Assembly (NCBI RefSeq): GCF_025602895.1
Contig: NW_026516207.1
Location: 1,054,001-1,118,000 of the forward strand
DNA: 64,000 nucleotides
Source of the DNA: Polychytrium aggregatum
Taxonomy: Eukaryota > Chytridiomycota > Chytridiomycetes > Polychytriales
Direction: 5' to 3'
Shown: piece after piece, positions 23,403-33,644 of the stretch
How positions within the stretch are numbered: position 1 is the first letter of the stretch
Layout of the letters: each line of letters begins with the position of its first letter
Notes under the pieces: generated by a model
The model's database searches: none
Told to the model about the DNA's origin: nothing
The model's input: the letters and a program-made list of their open reading frames with translations, nothing else
Made by a program: the position numbers and the translations under genes

Positions 23403-25665
23403 ATGCGTCCCTCCAAGCCAATGATAGCGCTTCGATCCAGCTCGGCGAGATCGGCATGGGGCCCTGCCGGCCTGCGGTTTCCCTGGCCGTCTTGCCGACT
23501 GCCCGCCACCTCAATCCCACAGCGGACTCTCCATATGTCACCGCCTTTGCGCGGCAACTACTGGGACATGATGCACGTCCGCAGCCAACAGGAAAAGCGC
23601 CGCAAGATGGACAAGATGCTGACCGATTCCGCTGGTCAAACCGAGCTGCCCGCCGCCGCGGATGCTGTTGATCCGAGTACCTTTACAAGGCTGACGAGTG
23701 CGGATACGGCCAAGCGAACGACGCCGCCGCAGTGTGCCAAGATGCTTGTTCGCGAATTCATCAACGATGCCCTGTACCATCCAAAATACGGATACTTTTC
23801 AAAGAAGGCGTAGGTGCCGCTTGTTGCGTCGATGAGATTGGATAGGGCGTGGTGGAATCGGATAGGATGTGGTGGGATTCTCTCTGGGCTCTCGAACAGT
23901 GAGATCGCTGGGGTGACTGGAGTGACGATCTGGTCGCATTCATGGCCGGCATCGTCCCCTCCGATGACGCAGTGCTCGTGGTATTGGTTACTGTGGTTCT
24001 CACCCTCCGGCTTCCGTCGACTTTCCATACGAACAGATACATCTTTAGTCCTCCGGAGGACATCCCATTCACTCGGCTCAAAGACAACTATCAGGTCATG
24101 AACCATCTGGCCAATCTATACAAAGACATCGAGGGAGAGTACTCGGACGTCAACGACATTGCCCGGCAAGTTTGGCATACCCCCACAGAGCTGTTTCGGG
24201 TAGGTGCCGATCGGTTTCTCTTGATTATGCGTTCGTCAGCGACTGTGGCTTTGCATGCGGGTGGCAGTTTACGATAGGATCGCACATGCAGGATCAGCAA
24301 AGTCGCATCTGTAGCGTTATGCTCATCACACACATGCTCAATCACCGCTGCTTCTGTCATGGCCATATCGATCGATGAAAAACGACCACCTTTGCTTCTA
24401 GCCGTGGTATGGATACGCCGTTGCCCAGCACATCTTGACCCAATACAAGGCCGAACGAAGTGACTCGGAGTGGGACTCGAAGCCTCTGATCATCTACGAA
24501 GTCGGTGCCGGCAATGGCACCCTCATGATGAACATCCTGGACTACGTTCAACAGAACGAGCCCGAGATCTACAGCCGCATGCAGTACAACATCATCGAGA
24601 TCAGCGCCAAGCTCGCCGAGGGGCAGACTCGACGAAAGAACAGCCGCGGCCGCGGTGGGTCGCACGGCACTCATCGGGACCACATCAACGTCGTCAACAA
24701 GTCGATCTTGGAGTGGAACGAGATGGTCACAGACGACTGCTTTGTTGTGGCTATGGAGGTCATTGTAAGTGGATCCGCCCGGCTGATGGTCGCACCGGAA
24801 TTGGCTCTTGTGGATGCGGCGCCGCGGATCAGTTCTTTAGCCGTACCATGTGGTGCCAAGTGTCCAGAGGCGACATATCGGTGGCGGCAACAGGATGAGC
24901 TGCACTCGCCCTCGCAGCCGAATGCAGTCGCCACATTTCTCCCTTGCTCGCCCTTTCGCTTGTCGCTGCCAATCTTGTCTATAACCACTGCACTGCGACC
25001 TTGCCCTTTCAACCGCACAGGACAACTTTGCCCACGATATGGTTCGGTACGACAACCAATCCGGCGCTGCCGTTCAGGGTCTCGTGCTCATCGACCAAGA
25101 TGGCGACTATCAGGAAGTCTACGAGCACATCAACGATCCGCTTATCCAGCGATACCTCGAGATTCGCCAGCGGACCGGGTACAAGACACCAGCGCTCCAA
25201 GCCTCGTGGAGGCGTCAGCTGCGGCTGGCGCTGCCGTTTGCCCCCAATCTCAGCCAACCCGAGTTCATCCCGACGATGCTCATGGTGATGTTTGAGCGAC
25301 TGCACGAGTATTTCCCAAACCACCACGTTGTTCTGTCGGATTTTAGCCAGCTGCCGGATGCGATCCCTGGCATCGACGGGCCGGTTGTGCAAACCCGGTA
25401 CCAGGGGCTGATGATTCCGTGCTCGACGTATCTCGTCCAGCCAGGCTGGTTCGACATCTTCTTCCCGACCAATTTTGAATTGGCACGGGACATGTACGAA
25501 GCCGTATGCGGCAGCCGGACGGCCAACGGGCGAGCCAGGGCCGCACAGGTGCTCACACAGGAGCGCTTCCTGCAGATCAACGGCAATTTGAAGGAGACCA
25601 CGACCCGGTCAGGCGAGAACCCGATGCTGACGTTCTACAAGAACATGAAATTCCTGGTGTCGTGA
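23403..25665 (+). CDS. NDUFAF7/MidA-type mitochondrial SAM-dependent methyltransferase
   Basis: Complex I assembly factor family (DUF185); the human member methylates an arginine of NDUFS2. Exons 23403-23809, 24037-24199, 24402-24764 and 25021-25665 give 525 residues. The N-terminus is Arg/Ser-rich with few acidic residues, as in a mitochondrial presequence. Conserved segments follow: DALYHPKYGYFSKKA joined to YIFSPPEDIPF, QVWHTPTELFRPWYGYAVAQ, the SAM-binding IIYEVGAGNGTLMMNILDYV, and VVAMEVI joined to DNFAHDMVRYD. The C-terminal half matches the fungal family through VQTRYQG and FPTNFELARDMYEAVCG. A Lys/Arg/Gly insert (RRKNSRGRGG) follows the IIEIS block. Together with NDUFA8 it indicates a functional complex I. 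Confidence 0.93.
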
Positions 25666-27421
25666 GCGCGAGCAAAGAGGAGGGGGAAGGAAGGGATAGA
25701 GTGCTGTCGGGAAGTTCTATAATACAATACCGGATGGCGTTCTCAAGAAACAACGGACAAGGGTCGCGTGCTGGCCAACCCCGGATCCCGCGCGGCCGCC
25801 GGCTTTGTTGGTCCAGGGTCCAACTCCCATGCCGAATTGGCCCGGGCGCGCATGCTTCCAGTCGATGCAGTCGATGCAGTCGATGCAGCTGATGCAGTCG
25901 ATGCAGTCGATGCAGCTGATGCAGTCGATGCAGTCGATGAGGCCTGTGCATCCCGGAGGCATCCACAAGGACAGCCAGCAGCCGGTTCTGCCACCACCAC
26001 CGCCGTCGCCGCTGCGATCTTCTGTCCCCGGCTCAGACCAGCAAGACAGACTCGTTTTGGCATCCCCCCGTCTCGTCTGGGACTGCAACTTGTCCCCATC
26101 AGGCCCGACCGGCAGAGTGCCGCTGTTTGCATTCGCTATCCCACAGCTCATTGCCCTGGCCAACCTCTGGCAAGCAGCCCCAGCGACAAAGCCTGCAACA
26201 TCCTCCCGATCGTGCGGCGAGCTTCACTCTATCCCTGGGTCGCCCAGACACCTGAGACCCAAGCGATCGCACGAGCCTGACTCGACTCGGTGAATATCAC
26301 AGCCGATCGGGCTGGCCGCTGTCGTCCAGGCCCGAGCCTGGCCCTCGATTCTGGTTCTGATTCCAAGTCATGATCCCCTCCCCCACCACAGCTTCCCGAT
26401 TCCGTCCACAGCACCCGGGATCCTGTTGGCCAGGGCAGCGTGCGAACCTTGTATTTACAGCGACGATGCTGCCGAAAGAGTCACAGCCGTCGCTTCCCGG
26501 GCCGTGTCAATGCCAGCAGCGTCTTGGAACTGCGAAGATATCAACAACGTCCTGGACCCGTGGATGCAGCTGTCGGCAGAGCGGCACATCCGTCGGTCGG
26601 GCATTGTCGGTCGATGCCGCGAGGAACCAACCCGTGCGCACGCCAAATCCTGCTGTCGCCGAATACCGAGTTCATCTAGACCATCGCTGTGGTAGGTGGC
26701 TATCAGCTCGAGTCGAGCGATTCGGTGGACTGTTTTCGCCCTTTGCCGCCGCGCATCGGCTGTGCTTTGCGGACGATCTTGACAACTCCCTGATCCAGCA
26801 AGTGCTTCGTTAGCGGCGAGATCTCTGCCAGATACCGTCAGATGGAGTTGCAGTCCGAATATTGAAGCACGGCATTGGCAGCCAAGGTATGAACGAGGCC
26901 CGTGGACGGGAAGGGAGGGTCGCTGTCAGCGACATTCGAGTTTGGCGGCACTCGAGTTTGGCAACATGGAACAGCCCTCACTCCCGCCTTGGGCCATCTG
27001 CCGAGCCCATCCCTCGACTCTCCAGCTGGTGGACTTGTTCGACTTACTCGCCATCCCCGGAAAGTTCCTCCAGCTGAAGGACTCAAACACATCCGACATT
27101 ACCGACGTCAGTACGACGGGATTCGGGTTTGCATCCGCACTGCGGAACAACAGAAGGCGTCAGTACATCCGTCAGCGCTCCATGAGCCGACCCTTGCGGG
27201 CCGTCACCGGCATGCGACGCTGCTGCCTGATGGACAGCTCACTTGCGCAAACGAGCACCTGCAGCCGCTCGGCATGTCGACCCGGACCGCCTTGGCTTGT
27301 GGCAGGACGGCAAGTCGACTCCGAACGGATCTGCGAGCTGGCAGCCCCGCTGCTTCGAGCTTGCCTCGCTCGCTTGAATCCGCCTCTCATGCTTGCACAC
27401 TTGTTACTCTCCCTCTGCCTC
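25666..27421. other. 1.75-kb intergenic, no supported gene
   Basis: The convergent space between the methyltransferase and the velvet gene. Plus-strand frames up to about 190 codons occur near 26900-27480. One reads LQLVDLFDLLAIPGKFLQL, but there is no family match and no paired splice sites. It could hide a small gene. Confidence 0.4.
25861..25938. repeat. 9-bp tandem repeat (tcgatgcag/ctgatgcag)
   Basis: About eight or nine units, mostly tcgatgcag with interspersed ctgatgcag, in the 3' flank of the methyltransferase gene. Confidence 0.9.
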
Positions 27422-28668
27422 TCATCGCCCTGTGCAGCCCATGTCGGTGCGAGCCACGTACACTTTTAGGTCAACCAAGGTGAACTTGAGCCGAAACGAT
27501 CCTTCGATGCGGACACAGAGATTCCCAAAGATGAAGAACACGCCCATGATCTTGTCCAGCCCACGGGCAAGGTAGCTCGGCGAGACCAGGGTGCCGAAGA
27601 GTGGGCTCGCTTGGCCCTTGCTGGAGCCTGAGTCCGGTTCCTCCAGCTCGTCGATCAGAATTGAGCCTTGGCCAGGCGAAGCAATGAGGCCGTGGCCCGA
27701 CGCTATCGGCTGCTCCCGTCGGTCATTCGAGCGCTCGGCAGACGGATCCGAGGACGATCGAACTCTTGAAGATGCTATCGGCGTCTCTGTGGAGAGGCCG
27801 CCATGGACGATAGACCGGGATATTGCTATCCCGTCGACAAGTTGTCTGGCCCGGTTTTGGTCCAAGACGATCGAGGGCGACGATCGAGACGACGAAACAG
27901 GCTCCTCTGCACGGCGACGGTAAGGCACCGTCGATGGGGTAGATGCAGATGCAGATGCAGATGCGGATGTGGGTGTGGATGTGGATGTAGGTGTGGGTGT
28001 GGATGTGGATGTGGCCGAGGATATGAATGTCAGTGCGGATGGATGGGCCGATTCTCGGACGCTGTGGACCGTTTCCAGGGCCCGGGTACCATCTGCAGAG
28101 AAGAGCTTGGCGTAGACGACAAAGTTGGTGGAGGCAACCAGTCTTGGATGTTGACCGCTAGGACAGACAGCAGGCCGCAGATTGACACCTTGGTAAGTGT
28201 TGCTGTCACCGAACCCCCCCCCCAGTTCCCTGACGCCTCATGTCCTTGAGCAATCGTATCACTGCAGAGTGGCTCTGCCCTTGACACCGGCGTCAATCGA
28301 CCGGGCATTGACACCCAGCCCCGATTGACAAGGATATGGCCCCTGGCTGGCCTTGATCGGTCCATGGCTGGCCACCTCGAAGGACATTGTCATCACCGGC
28401 AACCGACAACCAGCAACCGGCAACCGACCGCCACAGCACCAAGAGTGCAGCGTCACAACACACTAGCGCAACAGCATGCCTTGCTCCGTTGCTCCGCTGC
28501 TCCGTTGCTCCGGCAGCAGATGCATCCTTACTCCGTGATCAAATCCCCGTTGGCATCTTGGTATGAAAGCTGGAGCACCGGAACTGGATCGACAGATCGC
28601 CCCGAAATCGAGAGGGTGTATCCGGACGCCCTGACCTGCCGCGGCTGCTCCTTGATCGCAAGAGAATA
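27422..28668 (-). CDS. velvet-domain regulator (VeA/VelB/VosA family), 5' exon unresolved
   Basis: Velvet proteins are fungal DNA-binding factors linking development with secondary metabolism. Two exons are supported: 28668-28532 and 28157-27422, separated by a gtaagg...ctag intron. The first reads YSLAIKEQPRQVRASGYTLS, then DPVPVLQLSYQDANGDLIT, the N-terminal signature of the domain. The second continues LVASTNFVVYAKLFSADG and, after a long insert, LFGTLVSPSYLARGLDKIMG, VFFIFGNLCVRIEGSFRLKF and TLVDL. The insert of about 130 residues is Ser/Thr/Ala/Pro-rich and starts with a hexamer repeat. No in-frame ATG precedes the first exon. ATG 28947 or 28918 could start it, but no donor in the right phase was found. 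The stop codon is at 27424-27422. Confidence 0.88.
27941..28014. repeat. coding hexamer repeat inside the velvet gene
   Basis: gatgca and gatgtg hexamers in tandem. Read on the minus strand they encode an in-frame Ser/Thr/Pro/Ala run in the loop that interrupts the velvet domain. Confidence 0.88.
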
Positions 28669-29849
28669 CTGGAGACGGCGAAGGGTTAGCTTGGAGCCTG
28701 GACAGTTCGACAAGAGGGATGGAGCCGTTGAAGCCCGCAGAGATGCCAAGGTATGTCTCGACGCCAGCGGGACGGGCGTAAGAGCAAGACAGTTGCAAAC
28801 CGATGGCCGATACAATGGGACCGAAGAGCAAAGCACAAACAGGGTGCAACGAGACAAAGGACAAGACGACGACAGCGCAAGCCGACAGCGAGGCAGCAGC
28901 AGCAGCAGTGATTACCATGGCAGTGCTGGTCGAAGCTGAAGGGACATACGGATGGAGGAACAACGACCAAGTGTAGGCTTTGGAGACGGCTGCGGATGGT
29001 CGTGGAAAGTCAATGGCGAGCCGGACCTGCCCTTATTTTTTGCTGTGTAGCCCGGCTGCAAAGGGGGAGAGGAAAGGGGAAGGAGAAGGAGGAGCAGAGG
29101 GGATTCTTTCACCCGAACCAACAGCGACAGGCAGCAGCGGCTCTAGGAGACAAGCGAGGCAGGAAAGGAGTGCTCCGCGCAGCCCTGGGTGTCGGACAAA
29201 CCAACGACGCTGCCCGAGCTGGTCCCGGCTTTCGGAGTGGTTCGTGTTGGTGGATGGACATGAGGAGTCGAGCGGGTGTGCAACCGCAGAGGATGCAGCC
29301 AGGCGGACAGGAGAGGGGCAAGCACCACAACCCACAGCAACGCCGACGACAAGTGGACCCGCTTGCATTTGGTCAGAGATGCTGGGGTCCGCAGCACGGA
29401 CTGCAGCCTGGACTGCAGCGACGATGCGGGGTGAGATGGACTCGCTGCTGGCGATGGATGCGCCAAAAGGGCAGCTGGCGCTGGATGTGCCGAAAGGGCA
29501 GCGAGCAGGCCGGCATGTCGGCAACATTGCGCCCAGGCCAGGGAACGGGAATGGGCGATTCCTTTGGCGGATGGACTGCAGCGCCACCGGTGAGTCATAG
29601 GCCTCCCGAAATTTACCCGGACACGGAATGACCCAGCAACGTGTCGAACAGCCAAGCACGGGCGGCATGGACAGGGACAGGGGGCGTGTGCGAATGAGAA
29701 GAGGAAGAATGAAGTTGTGTGGAAGGGGGGGACCAAGCGAATCGTCAACGGGCCTACAGTCTATCCCGAAAGAAACGGGACAGTTCCTTCCTGGCTTCAG
29801 ATGTCTGAAACCCGCTGACTGACTGTAGGCCCAGCGGGCAGGCCATGGC
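28669..29849. other. intergenic, likely holds the velvet 5' exon and promoter
   Basis: No independent gene is supported. The segment contains the branch-like ctaac and ctccag acceptor used for the velvet exon. It also carries a 25-bp duplication near 29456-29506 (ggatgcgccaaaagggcagc and a variant copy). Long plus-strand frames at 28980-29630 lack any domain. Confidence 0.45.
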
Positions 29850-30330
29850 ATTGCACTCCTGTCTTCGTTGGCAATCTCTTTGTTTTTGTTGGTTTGGGAA
29901 GCACAGTCTTGAATACACTCGGTCGATCTCCTGTGGCGATGATCGACTGGCATACCGAGATCATGTTCCGTGAGGCATTGATGTCTCAATGTGTGAGTGT
30001 GGTGGATGCATTCGACCCTCTGCACAGCTTCATGGTTTCTCGATATCAAGATGCTCGACCTTCTCGAGTCGCTTGGCTTCCCGACAATGTGAGCACACCT
30101 GGGATGTGTTGAACTCGTTCACCGAGCACACATGGATCTTGGAGACAGATCGGTCTGGTGATGGTGGAACTACTCAAAGTATTTGGCGAACCTGAGTCTC
30201 CTGGGACTGGATGCATATCCCTTCCCTTGTTTCCACGAGGCATTTCCAAAGGCAATCACCACTTCGGTCTCCCTTGGACATACTTGCTTGGCCATGAATG
30301 CGATGAGTGGGTGGGTGTATTCAGGTCACA
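29850..30330 (-). pseudogene. Fanzor/TnpB-like OrfB relic, locus B (RuvC-II, zinc finger and RuvC-III)
   Basis: Read on the minus strand, frames switch several times but show family blocks in the right order. PLIAFMAKQVCPRETEVV leads into IAFGNASWKQGKGYASS, the RuvC-II region. Next comes RRLRFAKYFE, then in another frame HVCSVNEFNTSQVCSHC, the Asn-Glu-x-x-Thr-Ser plus first zinc pair. A third frame has RVECIHHTHTL, a possible second zinc pair. Then DINASRNMISVCQSIIATGD and RPSVFKTVLPKP match the RuvC-III Arg-Asp-x-Asn-Ala-x-Arg-Asn block and its usual tail. At least two frameshifts and several stops disrupt it, including a stop where the Arg before Asp is expected. No RuvC-I block was found upstream. 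I infer an inactivated RNA-guided nuclease of transposon origin. Family assignment comes from motif memory, not a search. Confidence 0.72.
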
Positions 30331-31038
30331 GTAAACACACTGTCCTGGTTAGAAACGGGGAGTGTCCCATTTCATTTTGGAAACGCTGTATCCAAGCACT
30401 GGATCGCTGCGCCATGGGGTGGGGATTGACACGTTCAAGGACTGAAACACCACAGCATCGAGGCACCCACACCACCGGCCAGCCAAAACAATTTGCAGAC
30501 GAACGAGCGTTCTCCTGACAAGGCGGACGCCAGGCCTGGTTTTGAGCCGTAAGTTCTGACACGGCGCCGCCGGTGCTTGGTCGTCGCTTCATGAATATTC
30601 AGGCTCATGCCAAGGCTGCCACGCTGCCTGGTGTCGGATCAAGGGAGGATGGTCGTGGTGTCGGGGAAGGCTGGTGACTTGCTGCCTGCTTTCTTCGGTA
30701 CCATGTGGCGAGGGATGGTCTGGTTGTGCTGACTCTTTCGAGTATCGATTGTTGTGGTCGAGTTGTTGTTGTCGAGTCATTCGATGGCTCTCTCGATCGA
30801 TCAACATCGGTGATTGTTATGGGACAGCACTATTGTATATTGGATGTATTGGATGTATTGGATGTATTGGATGTCAAATACATCATCACTGGGTCAATAT
30901 CGATTGATTGTAACCACTTTGCAAGTCCACTATTTGGTATCATGGTGGGTGGGATGGGTGTTGGTGTGGTTTGCTTGGCTGCTTGCATTTACAGTGCTGT
31001 GATTTGGTGGTTTGGAGTGGAACTCGAGTGACTCGGGA
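30331..31038. other. intergenic, no gene seen
   Basis: Between the Fanzor-like relic and the 3' end of the Sel1 gene. It may hold degraded N-terminal relic sequence, but no motif could be read. A tandem repeat is present. Confidence 0.4.
30840..30875. repeat. 9-bp tandem repeat (tggatgtat)
   Basis: Four consecutive units, the last partial, in AT-richer DNA than the surroundings. Confidence 0.85.
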
Positions 31039-32616
31039 TCAGGGCCACTTGCCGAACCACTTGAGTCTGTCGATGGCCAAATCGCAACCTTGATTGGCGG
31101 ACTTGCGGTACCAGAGAACAGCGGTGTTGATGTCTGCATCAACACCATAGCCATCCCTGTAGCAGTTGCCGAGATGATATTGTCCGTATCGATTGTCCTG
31201 GTCGGCCGATCTTCTGAACCATTCAAGTGCTTTGGTTTCGTCATGGGCGACACCTTGTCCAAAGTAGTAGCACGTACCGACCATCCAATGTCCATACGAG
31301 TTGCCTTGGCTCGCCGCCTTGTTATACCACTCGAATGCCTTCTCGTGGTCCTCTGATACTCCCCCACCCCTACGGTAGCACTCTCCGATCCACAACTGGC
31401 TGTCGCTGTGACTATCGTTGGCGAGTTGTTCAAAGATGCCAGCTGCCTTCACCCGGTCCTCGGTGGTTCCGAATCCATTGACAAGACACACAGCCGTCAG
31501 ATGCTTGCAGAGCCAGTCACGATCCGATCCCAGCTGGCACAATTCGAAGAAAGTGCGTGCTGTAGTTGAGCCAGACTTGGTTCCCCAGGTGTACGATGCC
31601 AGACACTCGTCCTCTCTGAGCTTGAACACATTCGATCGGTTCTTGCGGATGATCTTGACACCCTTCTGTTCGTCCCGCACGGTACCTCGGCCAAGGTAGT
31701 GCATCCAACCAAGCATGTGGGTGGCGATGGACTTGTGAATTGGATCGGTCGAGAGGTCGCTGACTTCCTGCCAGTGGTGGAAGGCGTCAGCGTCGCTTTG
31801 TTCGACTCCATCGCCCAGGAATGAGCGCCATCCACGGAGGAACACGATGTGAAGTCGGCCGTCCTCGCTGCCTTGATCTTCAGCCTTGGAGTACCACTCG
31901 ATGGCTGCATTGATGTCTTGATCGACACCCTCGCCTAACTCATAGCATCGACCGAGAGCAACTTGGGCTTGTGCCATTCCCCGATCTGCAACATTGCAAT
32001 ACAGCTCGACAGCCTTGGTGTGGTCTCTATTGGTTACGATTCCATCGTGATAACATCCGGCCAGGTAGAACTTTGCCTTTGGATGGCCGGCATCAGCAGC
32101 CTTCCTAAGATAGCGCATGATTCGCCTGGCGATTCCTCTCATCTTGGGCTTGTTTGTTGATGATGGGCCGAAAAGTTTGACTTGGAGGACCCTGGCCAGG
32201 ATATAGGAGGCGGATGCGTTTCCTTGGTCCGCCAGAGCAGCGAGCCAAGACTGGCTGCCAGTGTATTGGTTCTCGCAGTGTAGCGAGAGCGCAATCGTCT
32301 CGCTGGGTGTGAGGCCAATCCGCATCTGTCCATCTGGATGACACAGTCCTGCCATCTGACACCAGGTGTTGAAACAAGGCAGCTTGAAGCTCAGGAGTGG
32401 GCGGGCTCGTTTGCACACTCGGAGGAGGGCCTTGATGGTGCTGTGGTCGAGGGCGAGTTGGAAGCTGTCATTGCAGCAGATGATGGTGAAGATGTCTGGG
32501 TTGTGTTCGAGTGAGAGTTCGGTGATATCGGGGATCGAGGTTGTTCTGGCTTCAGCTTGGGTTTGCTGAGTGGCTGATGATGCCGTGGCTGAAGCAGGCT
32601 CGTTGATGCTGGTCAT
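31039..32616 (-). CDS. Sel1-like repeat protein
   Basis: An intronless gene of 525 residues from ATG 32616, the first Met after a long frame that lacks family features. Residues 1-40 are Ser/Thr/Ala-rich. From about residue 140 onward, several Sel1-like repeats (TPR-like helical pairs) occur. Examples are AKFYLAGCYHDGIVTNRDHT, AQVALGRCYELGEGVDQDIN, SQLWIGECYRRGGGVSEDHE, HWMVGTCYYFGQGVAHDETK and GQYHLGNCYRDGYGVDADIN. The repeats are interrupted around 31500-31800 by a less regular segment. These proteins act as adaptors, for example in chitin synthase regulation (Chs4/Skt5) or ER degradation (Hrd3). There is no membrane span or prenylation motif here to choose between them. Confidence 0.88.
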   Translation of the reverse strand: MTSINEPASATASSATQQTQAEARTTSIPDITELSLEHNPDIFTIICCNDSFQLALDHSTIKALLRVCKRARPLLSFKLPCFNTWCQMAGLCHPDGQMRIGLTPSETIALSLHCENQYTGSQSWLAALADQGNASASYILARVLQVKLFGPSSTNKPKMRGIARRIMRYLRKAADAGHPKAKFYLAGCYHDGIVTNRDHTKAVELYCNVADRGMAQAQVALGRCYELGEGVDQDINAAIEWYSKAEDQGSEDGRLHIVFLRGWRSFLGDGVEQSDADAFHHWQEVSDLSTDPIHKSIATHMLGWMHYLGRGTVRDEQKGVKIIRKNRSNVFKLREDECLASYTWGTKSGSTTARTFFELCQLGSDRDWLCKHLTAVCLVNGFGTTEDRVKAAGIFEQLANDSHSDSQLWIGECYRRGGGVSEDHEKAFEWYNKAASQGNSYGHWMVGTCYYFGQGVAHDETKALEWFRRSADQDNRYGQYHLGNCYRDGYGVDADINTAVLWYRKSANQGCDLAIDRLKWFGKWP

Positions 32617-33644
32617 GTTGACGGAGACTGAAGGGAGGCAAGTGGATGATGGCGATGGACAGGAGACAGAGAGGCAGGTTGTGGCGAAGCAAGCCAAACC
32701 CCTGGCAATTGGAGGCGAAGCAAGTCCAAGCCACACCATGCGCCACACACAGGCCTGGCTCGATCCGACGGTTTGATGGCTGGAGTTGCTGCTTCCTGCA
32801 CTGCCACGCACACTGCCACACGCGTTGGCGCTTTCGGCAATGTTCACACCGATTTCGCTCAACTGCAAGGACACCCTACTCAGGTCAAATGCGGCACTGC
32901 TTGAGCTCACCAACCAGACGATCCGTCGAGCCCGTGCCGACGACTTGTTCTCTGCCCATCGACTCTGAGAACAGCGAACGAGCAATGGGACCGGCACACA
33001 CGCCCACATCGAGGTGAGGACCAGGGGGCGATGCTCATGAATGGGTTGCCTGCCGGCTATCATCAAGCCCGTGCGTGCCAACAAGCAGCTCGTATCTTGC
33101 CTTCCCCGACATCTATATCAACGACTGCCGTCGGTGGATTTGCGGGAGATCTGGATTTGGATTTGCCAGCCTGGGGCAACAAGCGGATCTGCCCGACCAC
33201 GGGGCAGCGGCATATGAAAATGGCATGTGCCGGAAAGACATCCTGTGCCCAGGAAGGCCCTTTTTTTTCTCTTGGCCGATCCCGCGAGCGCCAAGGCCGG
33301 GCAACAACACCCGCTTGCACATGCCTTGGGCGAGCCAGGGCCGTTGCAATAGCGAATCTGCTGCATCCTGTCTCCGATTCTCGGCAGCGTTGTCACCGCG
33401 GAGGCTGGACAGCGGCTTGTTGTGGCTGTTCCGACGAGCCCGAGCACAGACACAGCCGACAGTGTGCGCAGCCCCACTGCCACGCTGTTTGGCCCGAAAA
33501 GGAAGCCGTGTCGGCGTTCCACAGGGCGGCGGTGGGCGGTGCTTTTGGTCCCCTGCGTTTGCCTGGGTTTTGAGGCGGCTGCCGCACGGAGCTCCTGCCT
33601 TCCGCCATCTACCTTCCACCGTCGTTCTCAATCACACTCAAGCC
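32617..33644. other. divergent intergenic region
   Basis: The shared upstream region of the Sel1 gene (minus) and the WS/DGAT gene (plus). A minus frame continuous with the Sel1 gene extends to 33084, but it lacks a plausible ATG context and domain, so it was left out. Confidence 0.5.

Noticed and set aside
32617-33084. N-terminal extension of the Sel1 protein by about 156 codons
   Set aside because: The first codon is not ATG and the added residues have no domain; ATG 32616 gives a sensible start.
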